This document shows positions 49,713 through 59,195 of a stretch of DNA of 64,000 nucleotides, piece after piece. Source of the DNA: Cypionkella sp. (lineage in GTDB: Bacteria > Pseudomonadota > Alphaproteobacteria > Rhodobacterales > Rhodobacteraceae); the NCBI GenBank assembly GCA_025458525.1, contig JALOSF010000004.1, forward strand, positions 1-64,000, read 5' to 3'. The notes under the pieces were generated by a model. The model worked only from the letters and a program-made list of their open reading frames with translations. It was not told the origin of the DNA and searched no databases. The first letter of the stretch is position 1; every line of letters begins with the position of its first letter. The position numbers were made by a program, and so were the translations under genes.

Positions 49713-50047
49713 CAGACACCTTCGGGAAAGATATGGCCCGTCGCGCCCAGCGGCAGGGACTTGTCCCAGATCACATCGGACAGACGCAGCCGACGATAAA
49801 GATGCGGGAACAACGCGCCGCCCCGCGACGGCTCCCATTTCAGCTCGGGGCCCAGCGCATCCGATTGAAAGGCCACCAGCACCAGATCGCTTTCGGTGCC
49901 AAAATGCCGCTCTGCGGTTTCGGCGACCTGTGCCGCGGTCGAGAAATGGATGAACCCATCGGCGATGTCCACCGGGGCCCCGGCGGTTTCCCCGGCGGCA
50001 CGAAACGCATCCCATTCGGGGCGGCGAAAGATCTTGTAAATCAGCAT
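49709..50047 (-). CDS. DUF952 family protein
   Basis: [49 protein letters not shown]. Confidence 0.9.
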   Translation of the reverse strand: MLIYKIFRRPEWDAFRAAGETAGAPVDIADGFIHFSTAAQVAETAERHFGTESDLVLVAFQSDALGPELKWEPSRGGALFPHLYRRLRLSDVIWDKSLPLGATGHIFPEGVW

Positions 50048-50198
50048 GGCCTTCCATGCACATTGCCGCGGCTTTGGTCAATGGGCGGCTATGTCATTGT
50101 GCTGTCGCACGGCTGACGCAGGGTCAGCCGCAGTCGGATTTGACATGCGGGCAACGTCGGGCCACGCTGACCTCATCAATCAATACGGGAGTCGACAG

Positions 50199-51800
50199 AT
50201 GAAATACTACCTGCTGGGAACTGCCGCCGTTCTGGCCCTGACAGCGGGGGCGGCCCGGGCGGATTACACGCTGCATGTCCTGCACATCAATGATTTCCAC
50301 AGCCGGATCGAACCGATTGGCGCGTCCGGCTCTACCTGTTCGGCCGAGGACGCGGCGGAAAACAAGTGTTTTGGCGGCATCGCCCGCTTGTCGGCCAAGG
50401 TGAACGCGCTGCGCGACAGCCTGCGCGCGGCGGGGGAAAATGTGATCGTGGTCGATGCGGGCGACCAGTTTCAGGGCAGCCTGATGTTCACCACCTATCG
50501 CGGCGCCGCCGAGGCCGAGTTCATGGAGGCGCTGAAGCCCGACGCCATGGCCCTTGGCAATCATGAATTCGACGATGGTCCCGAGGGGCTTGGCGCCTTT
50601 CTCGACAAGGTGACGTTCCCGGTGATTTCCGGCAATCTGGATGTCAGCCAGTCCAATGTGCTGGCCGGACGGGTGCAGAATCACGTGGTGCTGGAGGTCG
50701 GAGGCGAGAAAATCGGGATCATCTCGGCACTGGCGACCGATACGCCCGAAACCTCCAGCCCCGGCAACAGTGTGATCTTTCAAGACGATATCGACAGCCT
50801 GAAGGCCGATGTGGCAACGCTGGAGGCCGAGGGGGTGACAAAGATCATCGCCGTCACCCATGTCGGCTACAAGCGCGATCAGGAAATCGCAGCGGCGGTG
50901 CCGGGGATCGATGCGGTGGTTGGCGGGCACAGCCATACCTATCTGTCCGCCACCGACCCCGAGCGGGCAGGCCCTTATCCCACCTGGGTCAGCCAGGAAT
51001 CGGGTGCGCTGATCCCCGTGGTTCAGGCCGGCGCCTATTCGAAATACCTTGGTCATCTGGAACTGACCTTCGACGACAGCGGCGCGCTGATCTATGCCGG
51101 CGGCAACACGATCCTGCTCGATGCGACTGTTGCCCCCGATGCCGCGATCGAGGCACGGGTCAAGGAACTTGCCGGCCCGATCGAGGAGTTGAAGGCGCGG
51201 GTCATTGGCGAAACCGCGGCCGAGATCGATGGCAGCCGCGAAACATGCCGTCAGCAGGAATGCCAGATGGGCAACCTTGTGACCGATGCGATGTTGGACC
51301 GGGTCAAGGATCAGGGCGTCACGATTGCCATCACCAACGGGGGCGGCCTGCGGTCTTCGATCGATGCCGGTCCGGTGACGATGGGCGAGGTGCTGGGCGT
51401 TCTGCCATTCCAGAACACGCTTTCGACCTTTACCGTGACCGGGGCCGATCTGGTTGCCGCCCTGGAAAACGGGGTCAGCACGCTCGAAGATGGCGGCGGG
51501 CGTTTTGCTCAGGTGTCGGGCATGAAATACACCTTCGATCCGGCGCAACCCGCTGGCAGCCGGGTCTCCGAGGTGATGGTGCTGGTGGGCGGCGACGCCT
51601 GGGCGCCGATCGATCCGGCCGCCGACTACAACGTGGTGTCGAACAACTATGTTCGCGGCGGTGGCGACGGCTATCGGATGTTCGTGGATGCCCGCAATGC
51701 CTATGATTTCGGGCCGGACCTTGCGGATGTCACGGCAGAGTATCTGGCAAAGACGCAGCCCTACACGCCCTTTGTCGATGGCCGCATCACCCGCAAGTGA
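50199..51800 (+). CDS. secreted 5'-nucleotidase / metallophosphoesterase
   Basis: Signal peptide; LHINDFHSRIEP; DAGDQFQGSLMF; LGNHEFDDG; ITNGGGLRSSIDAG. Confidence 0.93.
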   Translation: MKYYLLGTAAVLALTAGAARADYTLHVLHINDFHSRIEPIGASGSTCSAEDAAENKCFGGIARLSAKVNALRDSLRAAGENVIVVDAGDQFQGSLMFTTYRGAAEAEFMEALKPDAMALGNHEFDDGPEGLGAFLDKVTFPVISGNLDVSQSNVLAGRVQNHVVLEVGGEKIGIISALATDTPETSSPGNSVIFQDDIDSLKADVATLEAEGVTKIIAVTHVGYKRDQEIAAAVPGIDAVVGGHSHTYLSATDPERAGPYPTWVSQESGALIPVVQAGAYSKYLGHLELTFDDSGALIYAGGNTILLDATVAPDAAIEARVKELAGPIEELKARVIGETAAEIDGSRETCRQQECQMGNLVTDAMLDRVKDQGVTIAITNGGGLRSSIDAGPVTMGEVLGVLPFQNTLSTFTVTGADLVAALENGVSTLEDGGGRFAQVSGMKYTFDPAQPAGSRVSEVMVLVGGDAWAPIDPAADYNVVSNNYVRGGGDGYRMFVDARNAYDFGPDLADVTAEYLAKTQPYTPFVDGRITRK

Positions 51801-51931
51801 CCGAGGGTTTGCGGGGCCCGGGGGCGCTGTCCGCAGCGCCCCTTTTCCACCACAGTCCAGAAAACTCCTGTCGCGCAAACCAACGCCTGCCTTGTGCAAT
51901 GCGACAGAAAGGCGCATAGACTATCGCACGG

Positions 51932-52008
51932 GTGACCGGGCCCCTCTGGCAGGATTTGCGGCGATCCTGCGATGTCGGCACCTGATCCGACACATGCCGC
52001 CCGGTCAC
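51932..52008 (+). promoter_or_regulatory. Candidate structured 5'UTR RNA (three-way junction) upstream of DUF475 gene
   Basis: P1 GTGACCGGGC/GCCCGGTCAC enclosing P2 GCAGGAT/ATCCTGC and P3 TGTCGG/CCGACA; ends 6 nt before the ATG. Confidence 0.55.
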
Positions 52009-52014
52009 TGATCC

Positions 52015-53088
52015 ATGTCATCTTCAGATGCACTACAGCGTTCGACGCTGTCCTATTTCACTTGGGCCTTCATCGTCACCGCCATCGGCCTTGCGCTGGG
52101 GCTTTGGCTTGGCTTTTCGTCGGAACATACCTTTGCCGGCGCGATGAAGGTGTTTTTCATCGTCAGCGTCCTTGCGGTGCTGGAAATCAGCCTGTCTTTT
52201 GACAATGCCATCGTGAATGCCAACAAACTCAAGGACATGACGCCGGTCTGGCAGCAACGCTTCCTGACATGGGGCATCCTGATCGCGGTCTTTGGCATGC
52301 GGATCGTCTTTCCGCTGCTGATCGTTGTGATCGCGGCCAACGTCGGCCCCTGGTCGGCCCTGGTGATGGCCGCAAGCCAGCCCGAGGAATACAGCCGCAT
52401 CATGATGGAAGCGCATCTTCCCATCGCGGCCTTTGGTGGCACCTTCCTGATGATGGTGGCGCTGTCGTTCTTTTTTGACCACGAGAAAGACGTGCACTGG
52501 GTCCGCTGGCTGGAAGAAAAGGTATCGGCCTATTCTTCGGTCAAGGGAACCGAGATCGCCTTTGTTCTGGCCGTCATGCTGGTGTTTTCCGAAGTGATCG
52601 AGGCGCAAAAGGGCGCAGCCTATGCCACGACCTTCTTTCACGCAGCGATCTGGGGCCTGCTGACCTTCTTGCTGGTCGAGGTGCTGGGCGGCATCCTCGA
52701 CCGCAGCCAGCAGACCCTTGCAGGCGCGGCACAAGGCGGGCTTGGCGCGTTCCTTTATCTCGAGGTGCTGGACGCCAGCTTCAGCTTTGATGGCGTGATC
52801 GGCGCATTCGCCCTGTCGTCGAACCTGTTCATCATCGCCATCGGCCTCGGCATCGGTGCCATGTATGTGCGTTCGATGACCATCATGCTGGTCGAACGGG
52901 GCACGCTGGCGCAATACCGCTATCTGGAACATGGCGCGTTCTACGCGATCCTGATCCTGTCGGTCATCATGTATGTCCAGACGCTGACCCATATCCCCGA
53001 GGTCATCACGGGTCTGGGCGGTGCGGCACTGATCGGTGTTTCCTTGTGGTCATCGATCCGCTGGAACAAGGCAAATCCGGCAGAGTGA
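52015..53088 (+). CDS. DUF475 / TerC-superfamily integral membrane protein
   Basis: VLEISLSFDNAIVNANKLKDMTPVWQQRFLTWGI; LEVLDASFSFDGVIGAFAL. Confidence 0.92.
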   Translation: MSSSDALQRSTLSYFTWAFIVTAIGLALGLWLGFSSEHTFAGAMKVFFIVSVLAVLEISLSFDNAIVNANKLKDMTPVWQQRFLTWGILIAVFGMRIVFPLLIVVIAANVGPWSALVMAASQPEEYSRIMMEAHLPIAAFGGTFLMMVALSFFFDHEKDVHWVRWLEEKVSAYSSVKGTEIAFVLAVMLVFSEVIEAQKGAAYATTFFHAAIWGLLTFLLVEVLGGILDRSQQTLAGAAQGGLGAFLYLEVLDASFSFDGVIGAFALSSNLFIIAIGLGIGAMYVRSMTIMLVERGTLAQYRYLEHGAFYAILILSVIMYVQTLTHIPEVITGLGGAALIGVSLWSSIRWNKANPAE

Positions 53089-53089
53089 C

Positions 53090-53163
53090 TGGAGCGGGCG
53101 GCGGGAATCGAACCCGCGTCATTAGCTTGGAAGGCTAAGGTCTTACCATTACACAACGCCCGC
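53090..53163 (-). tRNA. tRNA-Gly (TCC)
   Basis: Minus strand cloverleaf, anticodon loop ctTCCaa, acceptor gcgggcg pairing, encoded CCA. Confidence 0.94.
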
Positions 53164-53262
53164 GCTTGCCCGTTCAGATAGTGGATGACGCGGGCAGGGT
53201 CAACCGGGCAGATCGGGCAGGTGCGCCGGTTTTCGGCCCTGCCCGGTCTGCGCCCTGCCCGT

Positions 53263-53868
53263 TCAGGGCCGGATCAACCCGCAATCGCGCGCGATCATCG
53301 CGGCATGCGTGCGGTTGCGAGCGTTGAGCTTGCGGGCAAGCGTCTTGACATGCAGCTTGACCGTGACCTCTTGCACCGCAAGATCCCGGGCGATCTCCTT
53401 GTTGGATTTGCCGTCACAAATACCCTTGAGCACCTCGCGCTCGCGCCGCGTCAGATCCTCCAGCGCCCCCGCAAGCGGCGCCGAGGGTTCCAGCATGGAA
53501 ATCGGGGCAAAGACCTCGCCGCTGGCCATGCGTCTGATCGCGGCGATCAGCGCCTTCATGCCAAGGGTCTTGGGGATGAACCCCACCGCACCGCGGGCAA
53601 GCGCCGCCTCGGCCAGATCACGCCGCGTGGTCCCCGAGATCAGCGCAATCGGCACCTGCGGCGCGACCGCGCGGGCCTGGTCCAGCCCGTCAAGACCATT
53701 CATCCCCGGCATCTGATAGTCCAGCACGGCAAGGTCATAGGGCAGCTGCGCAAGGCGCTCCAAGGCTTCGGACAAGTCCGACACGCATTGGACAGTGACC
53801 GTCCCGTCTGCGCTCAGCATCCCGGACACCGCTTCGCAGAACAGATCATGGTCGTCGGCAAGCAACAT
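53263..53868 (-). CDS. NarL/LuxR-type response regulator (upstream start at 53922 possible)
   Basis: MLLADDHDLFCEAV; VLDYQMPGMNG; LTRREREVLKGICDGKSNKEIARDLAVQEVTVKLHVKTLARKLNARNRTHA. Confidence 0.93.
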   Translation of the reverse strand: MLLADDHDLFCEAVSGMLSADGTVTVQCVSDLSEALERLAQLPYDLAVLDYQMPGMNGLDGLDQARAVAPQVPIALISGTTRRDLAEAALARGAVGFIPKTLGMKALIAAIRRMASGEVFAPISMLEPSAPLAGALEDLTRREREVLKGICDGKSNKEIARDLAVQEVTVKLHVKTLARKLNARNRTHAAMIARDCGLIRP

Positions 53869-53993
53869 ACGCAAGATTGGGACACCATTCCAAAGGGGTC
53901 TTTCGTGCCTCAGCCTTGCCATGCGGCGAATTCGCGTGAAACTGGGCTGCGATACACCCCTGTCTTTACCCCGCCCGCACAGCCAAGGCCACC

Positions 53994-56555
53994 ATGAAAC
54001 CTTCCCTGCCCCTTTCGCGCACGGCGCAGATGCCCTCGTCGCGCATTCTTGCCGTCATCGGGCTGGTGCTGGGGCTGCTGGTGGCCATCGGCTGGCTGGC
54101 CTTGGATGTGCGCGGGCGGATGGCCGCGCTGGAACGCGCCAGCAAGGACACCGGCCAATGGGTCATGATGCAGACCGAGGTCGAGGTGATGCGGCTGCGT
54201 CTGGAACTGGCGCGGGCGCAGCTGGGCGAGGCCGATCTTGATGTCGTGCGCCGGTGGTTCAATGTGTTCTACAGCCGCCTGCGCGTCTTGCGGCAAAGCC
54301 CGATCTACGCCGATTTCATCCAGCAGCCCGACAACATCGCGCGGCTGGACGTGATGCAGGCCTATGCCGACCGATGGGTCGGGGTCATCGACGGTGCGGC
54401 GCCCGACTTGCTGCGCTCGCTGCCAGAAATGGAGCGGCAAAGCGCATCGGTGCAAGCCGAGGCCCGGGCCCTGTCTCTTGACTCGCTTGCGAATTTCTCG
54501 GCCAGCAGCGACAGGACGCGCAACGGGGTTTCCGACACGCTCTTGCGCCTGGCGCTGACCACCGGGGCGATGGTGCTTTTGCTGGGCGTGTTCGCGGCCG
54601 TGGTCACGCGGCTGTTTCGCATGACGCAGGCCCAGGCGCATGAAAACCAGATCACGGGCGCGCGGTTGCAGATGATCATCGCCACATCGCCAGATGCGAT
54701 CGTCGTCACCAACCGGGGCGGCTGGGTCGTGGAATTCAATCCGGCCGCCGAGGCGATGTTCGGGCTGTCGCGCGCGGCGGTGATGGGCCGAAGGATCGTC
54801 CCGATGATCTTTTCCGCCAAGGACCAGGCCCAGTATCAGGCGCGGCTGAACAGCCTTGTGGCCGAGGCGGTCAAGGTCGGACCGCAACGGTTTGAAATGA
54901 CAGGGCTGCGGGCGGATGGCAGTGCCTTCCCGCTTGAAATCTCGCTGGCGGTGCGGGATTTCAACCGCGGCGCGCTGGTTGTCGGCTTCTTGCGCGATGT
55001 CTCGCAGCGCCATGCCGACCGGCTGGCCTTGGAACAGGCCCTGACCCGTGCCAAGGCCGGCGAAAAGGCAAAGGCCGACTTTCTGACCGTGATGAGCCAC
55101 GAGATGCGCACCCCGCTTAACGGCTTGATCGGGTCGATGGACCTGATGCACGACACCGCCCTCAGCCCCGAGCAACAAGAGCTTTTGCGCGTGATGGAGG
55201 TGTCGGGCGATATCTTGCTGGGCCATGTCGATTCGGTGCTTGATATCTCGCGCTCCGAGGCCGGGCAGATCCGCCTGCGCGATGTGGATTTCGATCTGGA
55301 CCGTCTGATCGAGGATTGCGTCGCCAATCAGGCAAGTCTCGCGCGCAGCGGCGGCAATGTGATCCGCATGGCCCCGTTGACCGGCGCCTTGGGCCGCGTG
55401 CGCGGCGATCCGGGACGGGTGCAACAGATCCTGCTCAACCTGATCGGAAACGCGGTGAAATTCACGCGCGACGGGACGATCACAGTCGAAACCGAACGCC
55501 AGCCGCAGCGATCGGGGCACGACGCGCCGCAGATCATCGAATTTCGGGTGATCGACACCGGGATCGGGATTGCCGAAGCCGACATGCCCCGCGTCTTTGA
55601 CGATTTCGCCATGCTTGATTCGAGTTTCACCCGCCCGGCCGATGGCACCGGGCTTGGGCTTGGCATCGCGCGACGGCTGGTTCAGGCCATGGGTGGCACG
55701 ATCGGGGTGGAAAGCGAGTTGGGCGAGGGAAGCGTTTTCTGGCTGCGCCTGCCGTTCCGGGCCGCCGAGCAGGCCGCGCGCACGCAAGGCCCCATCGATC
55801 CCCCCGAGCCAAGGCCGCCGCAGCCGACACCGCCCCTTGATATTCTGGTGATCGAGGACAATGAGATCAATCGCTCCTTGCTCAAGCGCTACCTCGTGCA
55901 GGACAATCACCGCGTGACCGAGGCAGAAGATGGCCTGCAAGGGGTTGAGATCGCTTCAAGAATTCGGTTTGACGTGATCATTACCGACATTTCCATGCCC
56001 CGGCTCGACGGGGTCGAGGCGGCGCGGCGGATCAGGGCGGGCGGCGCATCGGCGAAGGCGCGGATCATTGCCTTGACCGCACATGCCCTGCCTGCGGAAC
56101 AGGACAATGCGCGCGCCGCCGGGATGGACCTGTGTCTGATAAAGCCGGTGACACGCTCCACCTTGCGCGCCCAACTGACGGCCAGCCTTCCCCCCCCGGA
56201 CGCGCAACCGCCCGACCCGACGGCGCTTGATGATATGGTGCAGACGCTCGGGCGGCCTGCGGTGCAAAGACTGGTGCAGCGCTTTCTCCACGAAGGGCGC
56301 GATGCCCTGCCCCGATTGCTGTCGGCAACGCTGCCCGCGCCCGAGGCTGCTGCACTGGCCCATCATGTCGCGGGAAGCTGCGCAACCTTTGGCGCGACCC
56401 AGATGCAAGAAACCCTTGCCGGTCTGGAACATGCGCTGGCCCATGATGATGACAGCGCGGCCCGACACCTGCGCCAGATGCTGCCCCTGCAATGGGCGGC
56501 GACGGAACGAATGCTGGCCGACCTGATGGCGCCAGAGCCGGTCAACCCGCGCTGA
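53994..56555 (+). CDS. hybrid histidine kinase (TM-PAS-HisKA-HATPase-REC-Hpt)
   Basis: MSHEMRTPLNGLIGSMDLM H-box; GTGLGLGIARRLV G-box; DIILVIEDNEIN..IITDISMPRLDGVE REC; LAHHVAGSCATFGA Hpt. Confidence 0.92.
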   Translation: MKPSLPLSRTAQMPSSRILAVIGLVLGLLVAIGWLALDVRGRMAALERASKDTGQWVMMQTEVEVMRLRLELARAQLGEADLDVVRRWFNVFYSRLRVLRQSPIYADFIQQPDNIARLDVMQAYADRWVGVIDGAAPDLLRSLPEMERQSASVQAEARALSLDSLANFSASSDRTRNGVSDTLLRLALTTGAMVLLLGVFAAVVTRLFRMTQAQAHENQITGARLQMIIATSPDAIVVTNRGGWVVEFNPAAEAMFGLSRAAVMGRRIVPMIFSAKDQAQYQARLNSLVAEAVKVGPQRFEMTGLRADGSAFPLEISLAVRDFNRGALVVGFLRDVSQRHADRLALEQALTRAKAGEKAKADFLTVMSHEMRTPLNGLIGSMDLMHDTALSPEQQELLRVMEVSGDILLGHVDSVLDISRSEAGQIRLRDVDFDLDRLIEDCVANQASLARSGGNVIRMAPLTGALGRVRGDPGRVQQILLNLIGNAVKFTRDGTITVETERQPQRSGHDAPQIIEFRVIDTGIGIAEADMPRVFDDFAMLDSSFTRPADGTGLGLGIARRLVQAMGGTIGVESELGEGSVFWLRLPFRAAEQAARTQGPIDPPEPRPPQPTPPLDILVIEDNEINRSLLKRYLVQDNHRVTEAEDGLQGVEIASRIRFDVIITDISMPRLDGVEAARRIRAGGASAKARIIALTAHALPAEQDNARAAGMDLCLIKPVTRSTLRAQLTASLPPPDAQPPDPTALDDMVQTLGRPAVQRLVQRFLHEGRDALPRLLSATLPAPEAAALAHHVAGSCATFGATQMQETLAGLEHALAHDDDSAARHLRQMLPLQWAATERMLADLMAPEPVNPR

Positions 56556-57285
56556 GGGCGGCCGCGATCAGGCTCGGGACGCGGGCATCACGCCCAAGCG
56601 GCGGCAGGATGCGCCCCCGGAACCCGGCCTGGGCCAAGGCATCGGGCAGATCATCTGTCACATGTTCGCCTTCGGCGGCAAAAAACGGCAGGCAGACGGC
56701 ATCGGCCGAAAAGCCCGTAACCTCGGTCAGACGGGGGGCCTGTTCGATAAAGGCCGCCTCACACCGGGCAAGCAAAAGCCCGTCCTGGAGCCGCACGGCC
56801 ACCCTTTGGGCCACCTCTGCCGGTGCGGCGCTGCGGCCAGACCCATGCGCCGCCAAAAGCACTTCGCCGCCGGGGGGCACCCCGGCCTCGTGCAGCACGC
56901 GCAAGGCAAGGTCTAGGACCTGCGGATCAAGCCCGAAAGGCGGCACGATCCGCCACAGCGCACAGCCGCCAGAACCGCCACAGCCGGCACGACCACAACT
57001 GCCCCCGCCAAACAGCGCGGCGTGGCAGGCCTTGGACAGGCGGTCCGGCAAATGCTGGCGCGTGAACCAGCCATCCGCCATGAACATCGGATAAACCACG
57101 CCGCCCGCACCCCCGGCCTTGGCCAGCGCCCCCGTCAGCGCGCCATCCTTGGCCAAGGTGGCCGACATCACCTGCCAGCCCGGCAGATGCGGCGCAACCT
57201 GTCCCGCCAGCCGTGCCAGCGCGGCTTCGGCAGGCTCTGGGTCCGAGGGTTGGCCATGGGCCACGATCAGGGCTGTCTGTGTCAT
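56542..57285 (-). CDS. CbiX/sirohydrochlorin cobaltochelatase-like protein
   Basis: ALIVAHGQPSDPEPAE; GVVYPMFMADGWFTRQHLP; LLAAHGSGRS; LPFFAAEGEHVTDDLP. Confidence 0.82.
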   Translation of the reverse strand: MTQTALIVAHGQPSDPEPAEAALARLAGQVAPHLPGWQVMSATLAKDGALTGALAKAGGAGGVVYPMFMADGWFTRQHLPDRLSKACHAALFGGGSCGRAGCGGSGGCALWRIVPPFGLDPQVLDLALRVLHEAGVPPGGEVLLAAHGSGRSAAPAEVAQRVAVRLQDGLLLARCEAAFIEQAPRLTEVTGFSADAVCLPFFAAEGEHVTDDLPDALAQAGFRGRILPPLGRDARVPSLIAAALSAG

Positions 57286-57337
57286 GCCGATCAGTTAGCC
57301 GCGCAGGCGATGGCGACAAGGCCAACCGACGCGCCCG

Positions 57338-58096
57338 CTAAAGATCATAGGGCCAGGTCGCTTGTGAAAATACCCCGCCATCGACCCAGATCGTCTGTCC
57401 GGTGATGAAACTGGCCGCCGGTGAGCACAGGAACACCACCGGCCCCGCGATATCATCGGGCGTGCCGACTCGGCGCAGCGGCGTCACGCGCGACCAGGTT
57501 CCCGCGTAATCGCCCGCCTCGGCCGCGGTGCGTTCGGTGGCAATCGCGCCGGGCGCCACGCAATTGACGCGGATGCCCTGCGGGCCAAGTTCGACCGCCG
57601 CCGATTTGGTGAACTGCTCGATCCCGCCTTTGCTGGCGGTGTAGTCGACCAGTTTCGGGAAGGCGAGCTTGTTGCAGCCAGAGCCAAGGGTGACGATGCT
57701 GCCCCCCTTGCCCGCCGCGACCATGGCGCGGCCGGCGGCTTGCGTGTTCAGGAAGGTGCCGCGCAGGTTGGTGCGCATCACCGCATCCCACTGATCGGCC
57801 CGCAGATCCAGCAGCCCTGCCCATGTCTGGATGCCCGCGTTGTTGATCAGGGCATCGGGTGCCTCCCCCGCCCAATCGGCGGCCTGCGCGTGAAAGGCCT
57901 GCACCGCCGCCTCGTCCCCCGCATCCGACTCCCAGGCCCGCGCGCGGCGACCCAGCGCCGTGACCTGCGCCACCAGCACCTCGGCGGCCTCCGCCGCATT
58001 CAGATGGGTAAAGGCGATGTCATACCCGGCCTCGGCGAGGGCGGTGACGATCCTGCGCCCGATGGCCGATGGCCCGGCGGTGACGATGGCGAACAT
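57338..58096 (-). CDS. SDR family oxidoreductase
   Basis: [40 protein letters not shown]. Confidence 0.93.
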   Translation of the reverse strand: MFAIVTAGPSAIGRRIVTALAEAGYDIAFTHLNAAEAAEVLVAQVTALGRRARAWESDAGDEAAVQAFHAQAADWAGEAPDALINNAGIQTWAGLLDLRADQWDAVMRTNLRGTFLNTQAAGRAMVAAGKGGSIVTLGSGCNKLAFPKLVDYTASKGGIEQFTKSAAVELGPQGIRVNCVAPGAIATERTAAEAGDYAGTWSRVTPLRRVGTPDDIAGPVVFLCSPAASFITGQTIWVDGGVFSQATWPYDL

Positions 58097-58150
58097 GGGG
58101 ATCCTCCTCGGCCCCATTGGTGGCGCAGATCGCGCCACCTCGCAAGAGCG

Positions 58151-58399
58151 TCAAGCGCCGGGGCGGCGGATCAACGGGGCTGCCTCTGTCACCAAAGGGC
58201 GCAGGCCCGCGTCGCCCGCATCCAGAACCTCGAACAGCTGGCGGCGCATCCGTGGTTCCCAGAAGTCGTTGATATGGCTGGCAAGACCCGCCACCCCTTC
58301 GGCATGCGGCTTGCTTTCCATGAAGCGGGCGATCTGGTTGGCCATCACGATCAGCTTGTCATGCGGCCGGGTCTCATGCGTGCAGGTGTCAGGCGACAT
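58151..58399 (-). CDS. fdsD: formate dehydrogenase subunit delta
   Basis: KLIVMANQIARFMESKP...VAGLASHINDFWEPRMRRQL; end of fds cluster. Confidence 0.92.
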   Translation of the reverse strand: MSPDTCTHETRPHDKLIVMANQIARFMESKPHAEGVAGLASHINDFWEPRMRRQLFEVLDAGDAGLRPLVTEAAPLIRRPGA

Positions 58400-59195
58400 G
58401 CGCCACCTCCGTTATATCGGTCAGACGGTGCGGGTGGGTATAGCAGTCAAAGCCCCCCTGCTGCCTCGCGTTGCAGATCAGGGTCAGGCCCGCGGCATCG
58501 GCCATCGCGACCGCCGCCGCCGTGGGGGCCGACACCGCGATCAGCACCGGAAAACCGGCGGTGCAGGCCTTTTGCACAAGGTCGATGGACACCCGGCTGG
58601 TCAGCACAAGGGCGGCCTCCGACGCGGGAAGGGCGATGGCCCCCACCAGCTTGTCCACCGCGTTGTGGCGGCCCACATCCTCACGCGACAGGCGGATGTC
58701 GCCTTGCCAGAGTGCGGCGCAATGCGCCGCGCGCGTCGCGTCGTGCAAGGGTTGATGCGCGGGCAAGGCCGCCACCGCCGCCATCACCTGCGCGGGCGTC
58801 ATGCGCAGATCGCCCGTGACGCGCGGGGCGGCGCGCACCGCCTCCTCCAGACTGTCGATCCCGCACAAGCCGCAGCCCACTGGCCCCGCCATCCGCCGCC
58901 GCCGCGCCACTGCCCGCGCGGCCGCCGCGTCCACCAGCCAGGCCTGCACATCGATGCCCAGCGGCGTTTCCACCACGTCGATCCGTTCGATCTCGGCCAG
59001 GGTGGCGATCCCTTCGGCCAGCGTAAAGCCGCGCGCGAAATCGGTCAGATCGGCGGGTGTCGCCATCATCACCGCATGTGTGGACCCGTTATACGACAGC
59101 GCCACCGCCACCTCGGCGGGCAGCACGCGGGTGCCTGCACGGGCGACCCCGCCCGCAAAAGACAGCTTCGGCAGGGGCGCCCGCGTTTCCATCAT
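58389..59195 (-). CDS. fdsC: formate dehydrogenase accessory sulfurtransferase (FdhD/FdsC)
   Basis: RRRMAGPVGCGLCGIDSLEEAVR; EDVGRHNAVDKLVGA; RVSIDLVQKACTAGFPVLIAVSAPT. Confidence 0.93.
   Translation of the reverse strand: MMETRAPLPKLSFAGGVARAGTRVLPAEVAVALSYNGSTHAVMMATPADLTDFARGFTLAEGIATLAEIERIDVVETPLGIDVQAWLVDAAAARAVARRRRMAGPVGCGLCGIDSLEEAVRAAPRVTGDLRMTPAQVMAAVAALPAHQPLHDATRAAHCAALWQGDIRLSREDVGRHNAVDKLVGAIALPASEAALVLTSRVSIDLVQKACTAGFPVLIAVSAPTAAAVAMADAAGLTLICNARQQGGFDCYTHPHRLTDITEVAHVA

Noticed and set aside
50124-51917. 597-aa minus-strand ORF
   Set aside because: Antisense to the 5'-nucleotidase; no motifs.
51932-52008. Known yybP-ykoY riboswitch upstream of the TerC-like gene
   Set aside because: The conserved yybP-ykoY loop sequences as I recall them are not seen and the layout differs; needs Infernal to be certain.
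53910-55940. 676-aa minus-strand ORF
   Set aside because: Antisense to the hybrid histidine kinase; His/Gln/Gly-rich shadow ORF.
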